Origin: Chloroflexota bacterium
Lineage (GTDB): Bacteria > Chloroflexota > Anaerolineae > Anaerolineales > UBA4823
DNA length: 11,606 nucleotides
Assembly (NCBI GenBank): GCA_021849525.1
Contig: JAJZSS010000018.1
Span: 1-11,606 of the forward strand
Direction of reading: 5' to 3'
This document shows, one piece after another, positions 1 through 5,907 of this stretch. The notes beneath the pieces are model-generated. The model was not told where the DNA came from. It worked only from the letters and a program-made list of their open reading frames with translations, and made no database searches. Numbering within the stretch: the stretch's first letter is position 1; the number at the start of each line of letters is the position of its first letter. Position numbers and translations under genes: made by a program.

Positions 1-177
1 CAGCTTATCGGTGGTGCTGGCGTCCAGGTCGGCCATCAGATCGAGCATGCGCACAACCGTGAGGGCAGCAATCTGGGCGGTTATCGGATCGTAAATACCG
101 CAGGGGATATCACAGTGGGCCTGGGCTTCGGGGAAATTAACTTTGCCGTCCAGGGCAGCAAGAACTTTATAGATCAT
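1..177 (-). CDS. sodN: Nickel superoxide dismutase, N-terminal part (cut by window edge)
   Basis: Converts superoxide to oxygen and hydrogen peroxide at a nickel centre. Only the first 59 codons lie in the window. The N-terminus reads as a 20-residue leader (ending PEAQA) followed by HCDIPCGIYDP, which matches the nickel hook H-C-D-x-P-C-G-x-Y. In known NiSODs the His of this hook becomes the mature N-terminus after leader cleavage, and His1, Cys2 and Cys6 bind Ni; here they are His21, Cys22 and Cys26. Start ATG at 175-177 has a GGAGG Shine-Dalgarno site about 7 nt upstream. The following helical stretch (ITAQIAALTVVRMLDLMADL) fits the four-helix bundle of the family. The leader must be removed by a processing peptidase (SodX type), which is not visible here and could lie beyond position 1. 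The hook is diagnostic, so the family is near certain; completeness cannot be judged. Confidence 0.95.
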   Translation of the reverse strand, partial: MIYKVLAALDGKVNFPEAQAHCDIPCGIYDPITAQIAALTVVRMLDLMADLDASTTDKL

Positions 178-264
178 AATCAGCCTCCAATCTGAGTAAG
201 GATATGTAGGAACCGATCAACGCCGGATTGCGCGATAAACACCCCGGCGCAAATTCGAATGCAA

Positions 265-279
265 TCATCATAATGATAA
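265..279. promoter_or_regulatory. Candidate Fur-family metalloregulator operator over the sodN -10 box
   Basis: ATCAT-A-ATGAT (267-277) is a perfect 5-1-5 inverted repeat. Extended to 265-279 it is a 7-1-7 element with one mismatched pair and follows the T-N-A-T-N-A-T-N-A-T-N-A-T-N-A pattern of Fur-family boxes, with 10 of 14 positions shared with the classical 7-1-7 Fur consensus. It covers the -10 element, as expected for a repressor. Which metal is sensed (Ni, Fe, Mn or Zn) is inference. Confidence 0.45.
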
Positions 280-295
280 AGACCTTTCCTGTCAA
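267..295 (-). promoter_or_regulatory. sodN promoter
   Basis: On the minus strand a perfect -35 box TTGACA (290-295) is followed after 17 bp by the -10 box TATGAT (267-272). Transcription should start near 260, giving a leader of roughly 80 nt before the sodN ATG at 177. The -10 box overlaps a Fur-type palindrome (265-279). Confidence 0.8.
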
Positions 296-337
296 GATTA
301 GTCCCGGTTTGAGAATAAGCCAACCGGCGAAAAATTA

Positions 338-354
338 TGATTAATCAGATTAAT
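338..354. promoter_or_regulatory. Palindrome upstream of the ferredoxin promoter, possible activator site
   Basis: ATTAATC-A-GATTAAT (340-354) is a perfect 7-1-7 inverted repeat and overlaps the 10-bp palindrome TGATTAATCA (338-347). Its centre lies about 59 bp upstream of the predicted ferredoxin transcription start, close to where class I activators bind. It could instead simply be an AT-rich UP element. Confidence 0.35.
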
Positions 355-370
355 AGTATTATTTTGTATA

Positions 371-399
371 TTGTCTCGGGCTCAGAATTAAGGTACAAT
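371..399 (+). promoter_or_regulatory. Ferredoxin gene promoter
   Basis: TTGTCT (371-376) and TACAAT (394-399) are separated by 17 bp. The start should be near 406, giving a leader of about 50 nt before the ferredoxin ATG at 455. The AT-rich DNA upstream (331-370) could act as an UP element. Confidence 0.75.
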
Positions 400-454
400 A
401 CAGCTACCAAAAGCTCAAACGATTCTTTAATCTCTTATCACGGAGGGTTTTTCT

Positions 455-856
455 ATGACGTATATCATCACCAGCCTGTGTTTGCGCGATGGAGGTTGTG
501 CGGAAGTTTGCCCGGTAGAATGTATCGTCCCCGGTAAACCTCAGGCAGAATGGCCTCTCTACTACATCGACCCCGACACCTGCATCGACTGCGGTGCCTG
601 CGTCCCCGAATGCCCGTTTGAAGCCATTTTCCCCGAAGACGAGGTTCCTGCACAGTACACCGCCAAGGGCGGCGAGCTGATCAGCCGTCCCGGCCTGACC
701 GGGCATTATGAAGGCACCAACCATCACGGCGATAATGTGGTCCTCGACACCACCCGCGCTCTGGCAGCCGGTGAAGTGGTGGACCTGACTGAGGATAACC
801 AATCCAATTACGATTACTTCCAGAAGGGCCCCGGGTACTCCTCACTGGAGGACTGA
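455..856 (+). CDS. Seven-iron-type [3Fe-4S][4Fe-4S] ferredoxin
   Basis: Small cytoplasmic electron carrier of 133 residues. Eight cysteines are visible: C9, C15, C19, C23, C43, C46, C49 and C53. By comparison with the Azotobacter FdI type, C9, C15 and C53 would bind the 3Fe cluster and C19, C43, C46 and C49 the 4Fe cluster, with C23 extra. Motifs are CAEVCPVEC and CIDCGACVPECP. The first loop is short: C9 to C15 is five residues apart rather than the usual seven, so a 3Fe or 4Fe assignment for the first cluster is not certain. After the cluster domain (1-60) comes an acidic tail of about 70 residues without cysteine. GGAGGG (442-447) sits 7 nt before the ATG. The gene is single, with its own promoter and a terminator right after it. 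The redox partner cannot be told from its neighbours. Confidence 0.9.
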   Translation: MTYIITSLCLRDGGCAEVCPVECIVPGKPQAEWPLYYIDPDTCIDCGACVPECPFEAIFPEDEVPAQYTAKGGELISRPGLTGHYEGTNHHGDNVVLDTTRALAAGEVVDLTEDNQSNYDYFQKGPGYSSLED

Positions 857-885
857 GGTCTCAGAACAAAAAATTTAATACAGCA

Positions 886-920
886 GGGCTGGCTCGAAAT
901 CGAGCCAGCCCTTTGATTTA
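886..920 (+). terminator. Terminator after the ferredoxin gene
   Basis: A perfect 12-bp stem: GGGCTGGCTCGA (886-897) pairs with TCGAGCCAGCCC (900-911), followed by the T-rich TTTGATTTATCTT. It lies 30 nt after the ferredoxin stop. On the minus strand it could also stop transcripts of the lipoprotein gene, but the T-run there lies further from the stem. Confidence 0.85.
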
Positions 921-959
921 TCTTAATCCGGCAGGTTTACCGCACTGCGACCCCAGGGT

Positions 960-1203
960 GTGCGCAGTTCCAGGCTGCCAGCGCCCACCAACCCGGTCGA
1001 CGAGAACTAAGGAGTGCGCAGTTCCAGGCTACCAGCGCCCACCAACCCGGTCGACGAGAACTAAGGAGTGCGCAGTTCCAGGCTACCAGCGCCCACCAAC
1101 CCGGTCGACGAGAACTAAGGAGTGCGCAGTTCCAGGCTGCCAGCGCCCACCAACCCGGTCGACGAGAACTAAGGAGTGCGCAGTTCCAGGCTACCAGCGC
1201 CCA
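960..1203. repeat. 54-bp tandem repeat, 4.5 copies, at the 3' end of the lipoprotein gene
   Basis: Units begin at about 961, 1015, 1069, 1123 and 1177 and are identical except for one site (position 17 of the unit: G in copies 1 and 4, A in copies 2, 3 and 5). Each unit has a 28-nt part, present five times, that corresponds to the last codons of the lipoprotein gene on the minus strand, and a 26-nt part, present four times, that carries an in-frame TAG and a GTCGAC hexamer. The first minus-strand copy is the true coding end. As 54 is a multiple of three, all copies stay in frame, and TAG recurs at 1169-1171, 1115-1117, 1061-1063 and 1007-1009. The array and the terminator at 886 fill the 312-nt gap between the two genes. 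Confidence 0.95.
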
Positions 1204-2038
1204 TGGTCACATCGAAGACCAGGCTTGGACCAGTACCTCCGATGCGATATTCGTCGTTGATCTTGGCCCAATCCGCGTTGGCGTTGACGCTCGACAACCC
1301 ACCGCCGACGATCACCCGCACATTGGCATCCTTGGGAACTATGATGCGCAGGCTGCTGATCCCAATTTCAATGTCAATGTGCGCATCGCGCAGGACCGTC
1401 TCGCCAAAATCGAGGGTGTAGCTGCCCGCGCCGCCGCGGAAGATCAGCTCACTGAAGTTGGCATTCCCCAGACCGAGCAGCTTCACCTGAGATGCGCCGG
1501 TCGAGTAGCGTAAGGTTCCCATCTCCACCAGGTTCGGCTCAGCAAAAGTCACCTCGACGTCCGCGGCACCGTCCGAAACATCCAATCCAGTCAGTGAGAG
1601 ACCGCCCAGATCAAAGCGACCCTGGTATGCCCCGGCGTTAATCGACAGATCCATCGGCGCAGCACCCAGCTTCAAATCCCAGGTATTTTCGATCTCGTTT
1701 GCCAGGCGCGGGATGGCGTTGATCTCCAGCTCGCCGGTAGCAAGCGTTACGCCGCTGGTGGTGTTGGTCAGGGTGGGTTTAAATTCGGGCACATTGTATT
1801 TCGCCACACCTTCAATCAGGTTCTGGGCCGCCCCGGGGGCTACATTGAGCTGTCCGGCTCCAAAATCCAGGGTCACATCCACCGGCGTCGTCCCTTGCGG
1901 AACAGGCACCTGGATTGCTTCTGTCACCAGGGACGTGGTCCGGTATTCGATCTCCGGCAGATCCAGATTAATGCTGCAGGCCAGGGCAGTCAAAGAAAGC
2001 ACAGTCAAAATAGCAACCAAAGCACGGGTAGTTTTCAT
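1169..2038 (-). CDS. Toast-rack-type lipoprotein (LiaF-like beta repeat protein)
   Basis: 289 residues. The N-terminus has a short basic region and a hydrophobic stretch ending ALAC, so Cys21 is the likely lipidated residue, although the lipobox is weaker than usual (Ala at -3). The rest is rich in beta strand, with repeated patterns such as DFGAGQLNV, NAGAYQGRFDLGG, GGAGSYTLDFG and MGAGSLELRTP. These are typical of the toast-rack / DUF4097-LiaF C-terminal class of repeated short strands. Such proteins sit on the outer face of the membrane; the exact role is unknown. GGAGGATCGAG stands directly before the ATG. It lies 79 nt downstream of the membrane protein gene on the same strand, so it may be co-transcribed or use its own weak promoter. 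The stop codon lies in the first copy of a 54-bp tandem array. Without the array, the frame would run ten residues further (WGRSAVNLPD) to TAA at 923-925. Confidence 0.75.
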   Translation of the reverse strand: MKTTRALVAILTVLSLTALACSINLDLPEIEYRTTSLVTEAIQVPVPQGTTPVDVTLDFGAGQLNVAPGAAQNLIEGVAKYNVPEFKPTLTNTTSGVTLATGELEINAIPRLANEIENTWDLKLGAAPMDLSINAGAYQGRFDLGGLSLTGLDVSDGAADVEVTFAEPNLVEMGTLRYSTGASQVKLLGLGNANFSELIFRGGAGSYTLDFGETVLRDAHIDIEIGISSLRIIVPKDANVRVIVGGGLSSVNANADWAKINDEYRIGGTGPSLVFDVTMGAGSLELRTP

Positions 2039-2117
2039 CTCGATCCTCCATCTGATAAATAAACACTCTTAAGTCGATATACGCTGTCGCGTCCAGATGG
2101 TTGCAAGGTACCGAAAA

Positions 2118-2690
2118 TCAAGCCGGCTGCCCGGCAGACCGGGTGACCAGCCGCGCCGCAAGTCCGTAGAAAACGTAGGCCAGTCCAAGAAACACCAGGC
2201 CATATTTGATTACCGCCACAATCCAGGTGAACCCCGGCAGGGCAGGATTGAGATTGCCAAAGAGCATGGCTGCCTGGGAAGCATTTTCAATCGCATCCAG
2301 GAGAGCGCCCAGCCAAACACCCCAGGCGATGGGCACACCGGCCGCAGCCAGGGGCCAGCCGCGCGAGCGCAAATTTTGGCGCATGGCTGCGCTCACCCAG
2401 CGAGCCGCCAGGCTGATTGCCAGGGCGTAGGCCGGCATGAAAAGGTAATCCAGGCCCAGGCAGAAGGCGGCGACCTGGCGGGTGGTAGAATCCCAGCTGG
2501 CCAGGAGAGCCTGGATCTGCTGGGGGGTGCGCGCCAGCTGGAAAGAAATCATCCCCAGCGGCGCGGCCGGAGTGGTCAGCGGCGCGCCGAGGGTGCTGAA
2601 AATCATTAAGATCAGGATGGAGACGCCGCTGGAAAGCCCCATTAAACCCCGCCGCCAGGCTGCCGGCAGGCTGGCAAATAGATCGGGCAT
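2118..2690 (-). CDS. Four-helix integral membrane protein of unknown function
   Basis: 190 residues with four predicted membrane segments at about 15-36, 73-98, 111-138 and 153-180. Conserved-looking polar positions lie in the membrane region: LDYLFMPAY (80-88) and DAIEN (132-136), which could form a buried charged site. I do not recognise a named family. Its ATG overlaps the stop of the upstream hydrolase by 4 nt (ATGA), so the two are almost certainly translationally coupled and may work together at the membrane. An enzymatic role is possible but not shown. Confidence 0.8.
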   Translation of the reverse strand: MPDLFASLPAAWRRGLMGLSSGVSILILMIFSTLGAPLTTPAAPLGMISFQLARTPQQIQALLASWDSTTRQVAAFCLGLDYLFMPAYALAISLAARWVSAAMRQNLRSRGWPLAAAGVPIAWGVWLGALLDAIENASQAAMLFGNLNPALPGFTWIVAVIKYGLVFLGLAYVFYGLAARLVTRSAGQPA

Positions 2691-4438
2691 CAGATTTCCT
2701 CCCCAAATGTTTCAATCACCGGCAGTACCAGCGCCGAAGGATGGCGGGCATCATGATATACGGCCTGGCTGGCAGGAAGCAGCTCGGAAGACCCGGTCAG
2801 CGAGAGGCCAGTGCCAGGGTTGCGGGCGAAGCGCGGGTGGGCCCCGCTGGCGACCAGCAGGCGCAGCCGCTGCCCGGCCTGGAAGCGATAAGCCGTGGGC
2901 GAAATCGCAATCTCGATCCGCAGGCTGCCATCTTCCAGCCCCTCTCCACTCCCGGGGACCAGGCGGATAAAGCCGTCGCACAGGTTCGTGGAGACGCCAG
3001 TAGATGCCACAACACACAGCCGCACGAAGAAATCGGTGTATTCCCGGTCCGAACCCACGTAGAGCACCGCTTTAAGCGGTCCAATCACTTCCAGGTCGGC
3101 ATCCAGCACCGGACCGGTGAAGGACAGCACGTCCTGGCGCGCTTCCAGCCGGCGATTATCGAGTGGTCCGGCGCTGCCATTCAGGAGCGGCCCGCCGAGC
3201 GCCGGGGTCGGGTCGCGGGGATCATAGGTGTAACGGGATGGCTCGGCGGTTTCCATGGACAGAGGCTCGTGGCTCAGCTCCCCACCCGCCTGGAGGTAAT
3301 ACGAACGGGACCGGGCTGGCGGAGGCCAGGAAGAAAAATCGCGCCATTCGCCTGCGCCCTGGATATATAAACGCACGGGCGATGGGCGCAGGCTGCGCCG
3401 GTCGCCTTTCAGGTTGGCATCAAACCAGGTGATCCCCTGGCGCATATCCTCCTGAGCCAGCTCGGGGTGCATGTGAAACCAGGGACCGATGGTGAGGTAA
3501 GGCGTCTGGCCGGCCTCACGCAGGCGGGCGTAATCAGCCAACAAATCATTCAGGAACAGATCGTACCAGCCGGAGACAAAGTGGGCGGCGGCGGAAACCC
3601 GGGTAACCAGGGGAGAATGATCGGCGGCGCGCCAGTAAGGATCATCCAGGCTGGGGTGCTGCTGCCATTCCCGGTAAAACGAAACCGGCTTCCCGGTCAC
3701 CAGGCGATCCACTTCGACCAGGGGCAGGTGGTTGGCTGCCCGCTTGATCCGCCGCTCCATCAACATGGGCGCCATCCTTCCCAGGCCGGCCAGGCTGCGC
3801 AGCCAGGAGGAACGGTTCATCGCATCCAGCTCATACATCCAGCGCAGGGTCGCATCCAGGTCGAAGGCGCCGCGCCCCAGGAAAGAGACCGGCATATTGG
3901 AGCCGCAGACTGCCGGCACGATGGCTTTCAGGGCCGGGGAAGCGCCCCCAGCCGCTGCCCACTGGGCATATCCCAGATAACTGGCCCCCCACATCCCCAG
4001 CAGGCCGTTGAACCAGTCCTGGTCTTCGATCCAATCCAGGGTCGCCCGCCCGTCGGCGGCTTCGTGGACAAAGGGTACAAATTCTCCACCCGATCCAAAA
4101 CGCCCGCGCACATCCTGCACGAGCACGTTGTAACCCCGCTCGGCGAAACGCTGGGCGGCAAAGCTCATCATCATCCCGCTGGGGCCGACGGACAGGCCGC
4201 GCCCATAGGGCGTGCGCACCAGGATGGTCGGGAATAAGCGGCGAGCCCGCGGGGAGTACAGGTCGGCTCCAAGGATGACGCCATCCGGCATGGGAATCTG
4301 GATGCCGCGCAGCACGTCAACCCGATGGCGCACCGGGGGGAGGCGCAAAGCCTGCCCGATCAACTGGCGGCGGAACTGGTACACGCTGAGACCAAGCACC
4401 CCGGCCAGCAGTACCAAGAACGAGCGTTTCTTCGGCAT
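2690..4438 (-). CDS. CocE/NonD-family S15 serine hydrolase (X-Pro dipeptidyl-peptidase-like)
   Basis: 582 residues. Peptidase S15 / CocE-type alpha/beta hydrolase that cleaves esters or amides; members include cocaine esterase, glutaryl-7-ACA acylase and X-prolyl peptidases. The catalytic triad is visible: Ser153 in GASYLG, Asp293 in GWYD and His322 in GPWFH. The hydrolase domain with a helical cap spans about 45-340, and a C-terminal jelly-roll domain about 355-582. The N-terminus (KKR then a hydrophobic stretch, residues 6-22) is a likely signal anchor, so the enzyme is probably exported or membrane-tethered. The start at 4436-4438 was chosen because GGAG lies just before it and the protein begins with the signal anchor; a start 71 codons upstream lacks support. 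First gene of the minus-strand cluster. The substrate cannot be predicted. Confidence 0.92.
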   Translation of the reverse strand: MPKKRSFLVLLAGVLGLSVYQFRRQLIGQALRLPPVRHRVDVLRGIQIPMPDGVILGADLYSPRARRLFPTILVRTPYGRGLSVGPSGMMMSFAAQRFAERGYNVLVQDVRGRFGSGGEFVPFVHEAADGRATLDWIEDQDWFNGLLGMWGASYLGYAQWAAAGGASPALKAIVPAVCGSNMPVSFLGRGAFDLDATLRWMYELDAMNRSSWLRSLAGLGRMAPMLMERRIKRAANHLPLVEVDRLVTGKPVSFYREWQQHPSLDDPYWRAADHSPLVTRVSAAAHFVSGWYDLFLNDLLADYARLREAGQTPYLTIGPWFHMHPELAQEDMRQGITWFDANLKGDRRSLRPSPVRLYIQGAGEWRDFSSWPPPARSRSYYLQAGGELSHEPLSMETAEPSRYTYDPRDPTPALGGPLLNGSAGPLDNRRLEARQDVLSFTGPVLDADLEVIGPLKAVLYVGSDREYTDFFVRLCVVASTGVSTNLCDGFIRLVPGSGEGLEDGSLRIEIAISPTAYRFQAGQRLRLLVASGAHPRFARNPGTGLSLTGSSELLPASQAVYHDARHPSALVLPVIETFGEEI

Positions 4439-4563
4439 ACTCACTCCTTCTATTTTAACCTGGCGGGAGATCCAAGAACGACTCCAGCCTGCTCGCAAGT
4501 ATAAACCGAGATTGCACAGCCCGGTAATCAATTCGCCCGCATGTGTAAGCGATGAGAAAGCCA

Positions 4564-4601
4564 GCCTGCCTCTTGACAGGCAGGCCGGTTGGGGCAAAAT
4601 A
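4564..4601 (+). promoter_or_regulatory. Candidate promoter with its -35 box in a hairpin loop
   Basis: TTGACA (4573-4578) is followed after 16 bp by CAAAAT (4595-4600), with a predicted start near 4607 and a short leader to the ATG at 4637. The -35 box lies in the loop between GCCTGCC (4564-4570) and GGCAGGC (4579-4585), a 7-bp inverted repeat. The -35 is perfect and the -10 moderate. Confidence 0.55.
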
Positions 4602-4636
4602 ACATTAACAATCGCCGCATGCCAAAGGAGAAAAAC

Positions 4637-5053
4637 ATGAAAGAGGAACAACAGCCTGAAGACAACCTGGGAGATGAATTCCGCACCCTGGGCAACAACC
4701 TCCTGGGAGCTTTGCGCAGTGTGTGGGACAGCCCGGAACGGAAGCGCCTGACTGAAGAGCTGGAAACGAATTTAAATGAATTCAGCGCTACCCTGCGTAA
4801 AGAAGTTGAATCGTTCAACGAGAGTCCCACCGGTCAGCGTCTCAAAGATGATGTCGATACGATTGGGGGGAAAGTTCGCAGCGAGATCAACGACAGCCGG
4901 ATAAAAGATGACCTGCTGTCGGCCCTGCGGTCGGCAAACAATGAGCTGGCGAAAGTTATCGAGCGCTGGTCCAACCCAAGCAGTGACTCCGCGCAGCAAT
5001 CTGCGCCGGAAAACGTCGATTCGGAGAATTCAACTCCTCAGAGCGAGGCTTGA
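4637..5053 (+). CDS. Charged helical-repeat protein, conserved hypothetical
   Basis: 138 residues, very hydrophilic and almost wholly helical, without signal peptide or membrane segment, so probably cytoplasmic. A motif of the form [D/E]SPxxxRLxx[D/E] appears twice: DSPERKRLTEEL at 31-42 and ESPTGQRLKDDV at 62-73. A related DSRIKDDLLSAL follows at 86-97. This suggests amphipathic helices that could bind a membrane surface or assemble. The last 25 residues are a Ser/Glu/Gln-rich disordered tail. AAGGAG lies 6 nt before the chosen ATG; an earlier start at 4589 is less likely because it would lie upstream of the predicted transcription start. The next gene begins 1 nt after its stop, so the pair forms an operon. 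Function unknown. Confidence 0.8.
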   Translation: MKEEQQPEDNLGDEFRTLGNNLLGALRSVWDSPERKRLTEELETNLNEFSATLRKEVESFNESPTGQRLKDDVDTIGGKVRSEINDSRIKDDLLSALRSANNELAKVIERWSNPSSDSAQQSAPENVDSENSTPQSEA

Positions 5054-5054
5054 T

Positions 5055-5330
5055 ATGGGATTCTGGCATATCGAGACCACCCCTGAACCGCCTCTGCAAT
5101 CCGAGGCTTTTACCCTGATCCCTTTTACCCAACGCACCGGCCTGCAGCTCCCCGGCAGAGAGGTGCGCTGGCTGAGGCAGCGGCCCACCTCGATCCTGGT
5201 TCAACGCCCGGATGGGAGTGAAGAGGTGATCCCGGTCGTCGACACCCAGCGCAACCTGCTGCTGGCGATTCTGGCTGCCGGGCTGGCTACCGGCCTGGTC
5301 TTCTGGCAGCTTGGACGGCGGCGAGACTAG
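5055..5330 (+). CDS. Small tail-anchored membrane protein, hypothetical
   Basis: 91 residues. Residues 1-65 are soluble, with a strand-rich stretch (VRWLRQRPTSILVQRPDGSEEVIPVVD) that resembles a small beta domain. A single membrane helix at 67-86 is followed by GRRRD, so the protein should be anchored with most of its mass in the cytoplasm. The ATG lies 1 nt after the stop of the preceding gene and no strong Shine-Dalgarno is visible beyond GCGAGG, which suggests translational coupling. The helical protein and this anchor may form a membrane-attached complex; that is inference. Its 3' end overlaps the convergent gene at 5327 by 4 nt. Confidence 0.75.
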   Translation: MGFWHIETTPEPPLQSEAFTLIPFTQRTGLQLPGREVRWLRQRPTSILVQRPDGSEEVIPVVDTQRNLLLAILAAGLATGLVFWQLGRRRD

Positions 5331-5683
5331 GCGTTGAACAGCGCCGAAGTCTCGTCGTCCAGCATCACATACAGGGTGTAAATCCCCACCGCGGTGCCCA
5401 CCGGGATGTTCATCAGATTCAACACGCCCAGGATGATCGCCAGGACGCGCGCCCAGTTCTTATAGCGCAGCAGGCCAATCCCGGCTATCAGACCCGGGAT
5501 GGCAAGGACCAGGGCGATCCCCAGTAAAACCATGCCCACGATCCCGGTTACCGTGATCGCGGTATCATCCTGCGAGATCACGCCGCCCCCGATCACCACC
5601 ACCGCCACGCACAGACCGGCTGCAATTGCCAGGATGCTCAGGACGATATTCAGCCAGCCGACAACTTTGACATGTGTTTCCAT
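5327..5683 (-). CDS. Small polytopic membrane protein, hypothetical
   Basis: 118 residues with three or four membrane segments: 9-34, 44-74 (long, with a proline at 63, possibly two short helices) and 78-106. The loop RYKNWARVLA and the end IPVGTAVGIYTLYVML are a pattern I have seen in small bacterial membrane proteins of unknown role. AAGGAG lies 8 nt before the ATG. The gene is single, convergent with the tail-anchored protein gene (the ends overlap by 4 nt and no terminator is seen between them) and divergent from sucC. No function can be assigned. Confidence 0.75.
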   Translation of the reverse strand: METHVKVVGWLNIVLSILAIAAGLCVAVVVIGGGVISQDDTAITVTGIVGMVLLGIALVLAIPGLIAGIGLLRYKNWARVLAIILGVLNLMNIPVGTAVGIYTLYVMLDDETSALFNA

Positions 5684-5833
5684 GTTGAAACTCCTTGAAG
5701 TATTAGTTTATTAATCCATATACGCAGCCTGCGCTGCAGGGTTGCATTCCACGATGAATCGGGATTCAGCACGGTAGAATTCTCTTTGCTTGCCGGTTTA
5801 TCGTCCCTGCTGCAAGCCTCACCCGGCGGCTGA

Positions 5834-5842
5834 TGGTATAAT
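5834..5842 (+). promoter_or_regulatory. sucCD promoter, extended -10
   Basis: TGGTATAAT (5834-5842) is an extended -10 element with a perfect TATAAT. No good -35 box is found 16-18 bp upstream, which is usual for extended -10 promoters. Transcription should start near 5849, about 60 nt before the sucC ATG. Confidence 0.65.
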
Positions 5843-5907
5843 CTTTTCAGACCAATACCTTTCCAGACGCGCCAGCGCCCATAGACTTGAAGGGGAGTCT
5901 TATCTTA

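Noticed and set aside
960..1203. CRISPR-like pattern of 28-nt repeats with 26-nt spacers
   Set aside because: All four spacers are identical, so this is a 54-bp tandem repeat; the repeat part is the end of a protein-coding gene and no cas gene is near.
913..1260. Plus-strand open frame with an 18-residue repeat (CAVPG..QRPPTRSTRTKE)
   Set aside because: It is open only because the 54-bp unit is a multiple of three. It begins at a TTG next to the terminator stem without a ribosome binding site and is antisense to the lipoprotein gene end.
3467..4237. Plus-strand open frame of 256 codons inside the hydrolase gene
   Set aside because: It lies antisense to the conserved catalytic domain and has no recognisable motif.
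4439..4651. A 71-residue longer N-terminus of the S15 hydrolase
   Set aside because: The ATG at 4436-4438 has GGAG in front and gives a signal anchor; the extra residues do not look like the family and would overlap the promoter of the plus-strand gene.
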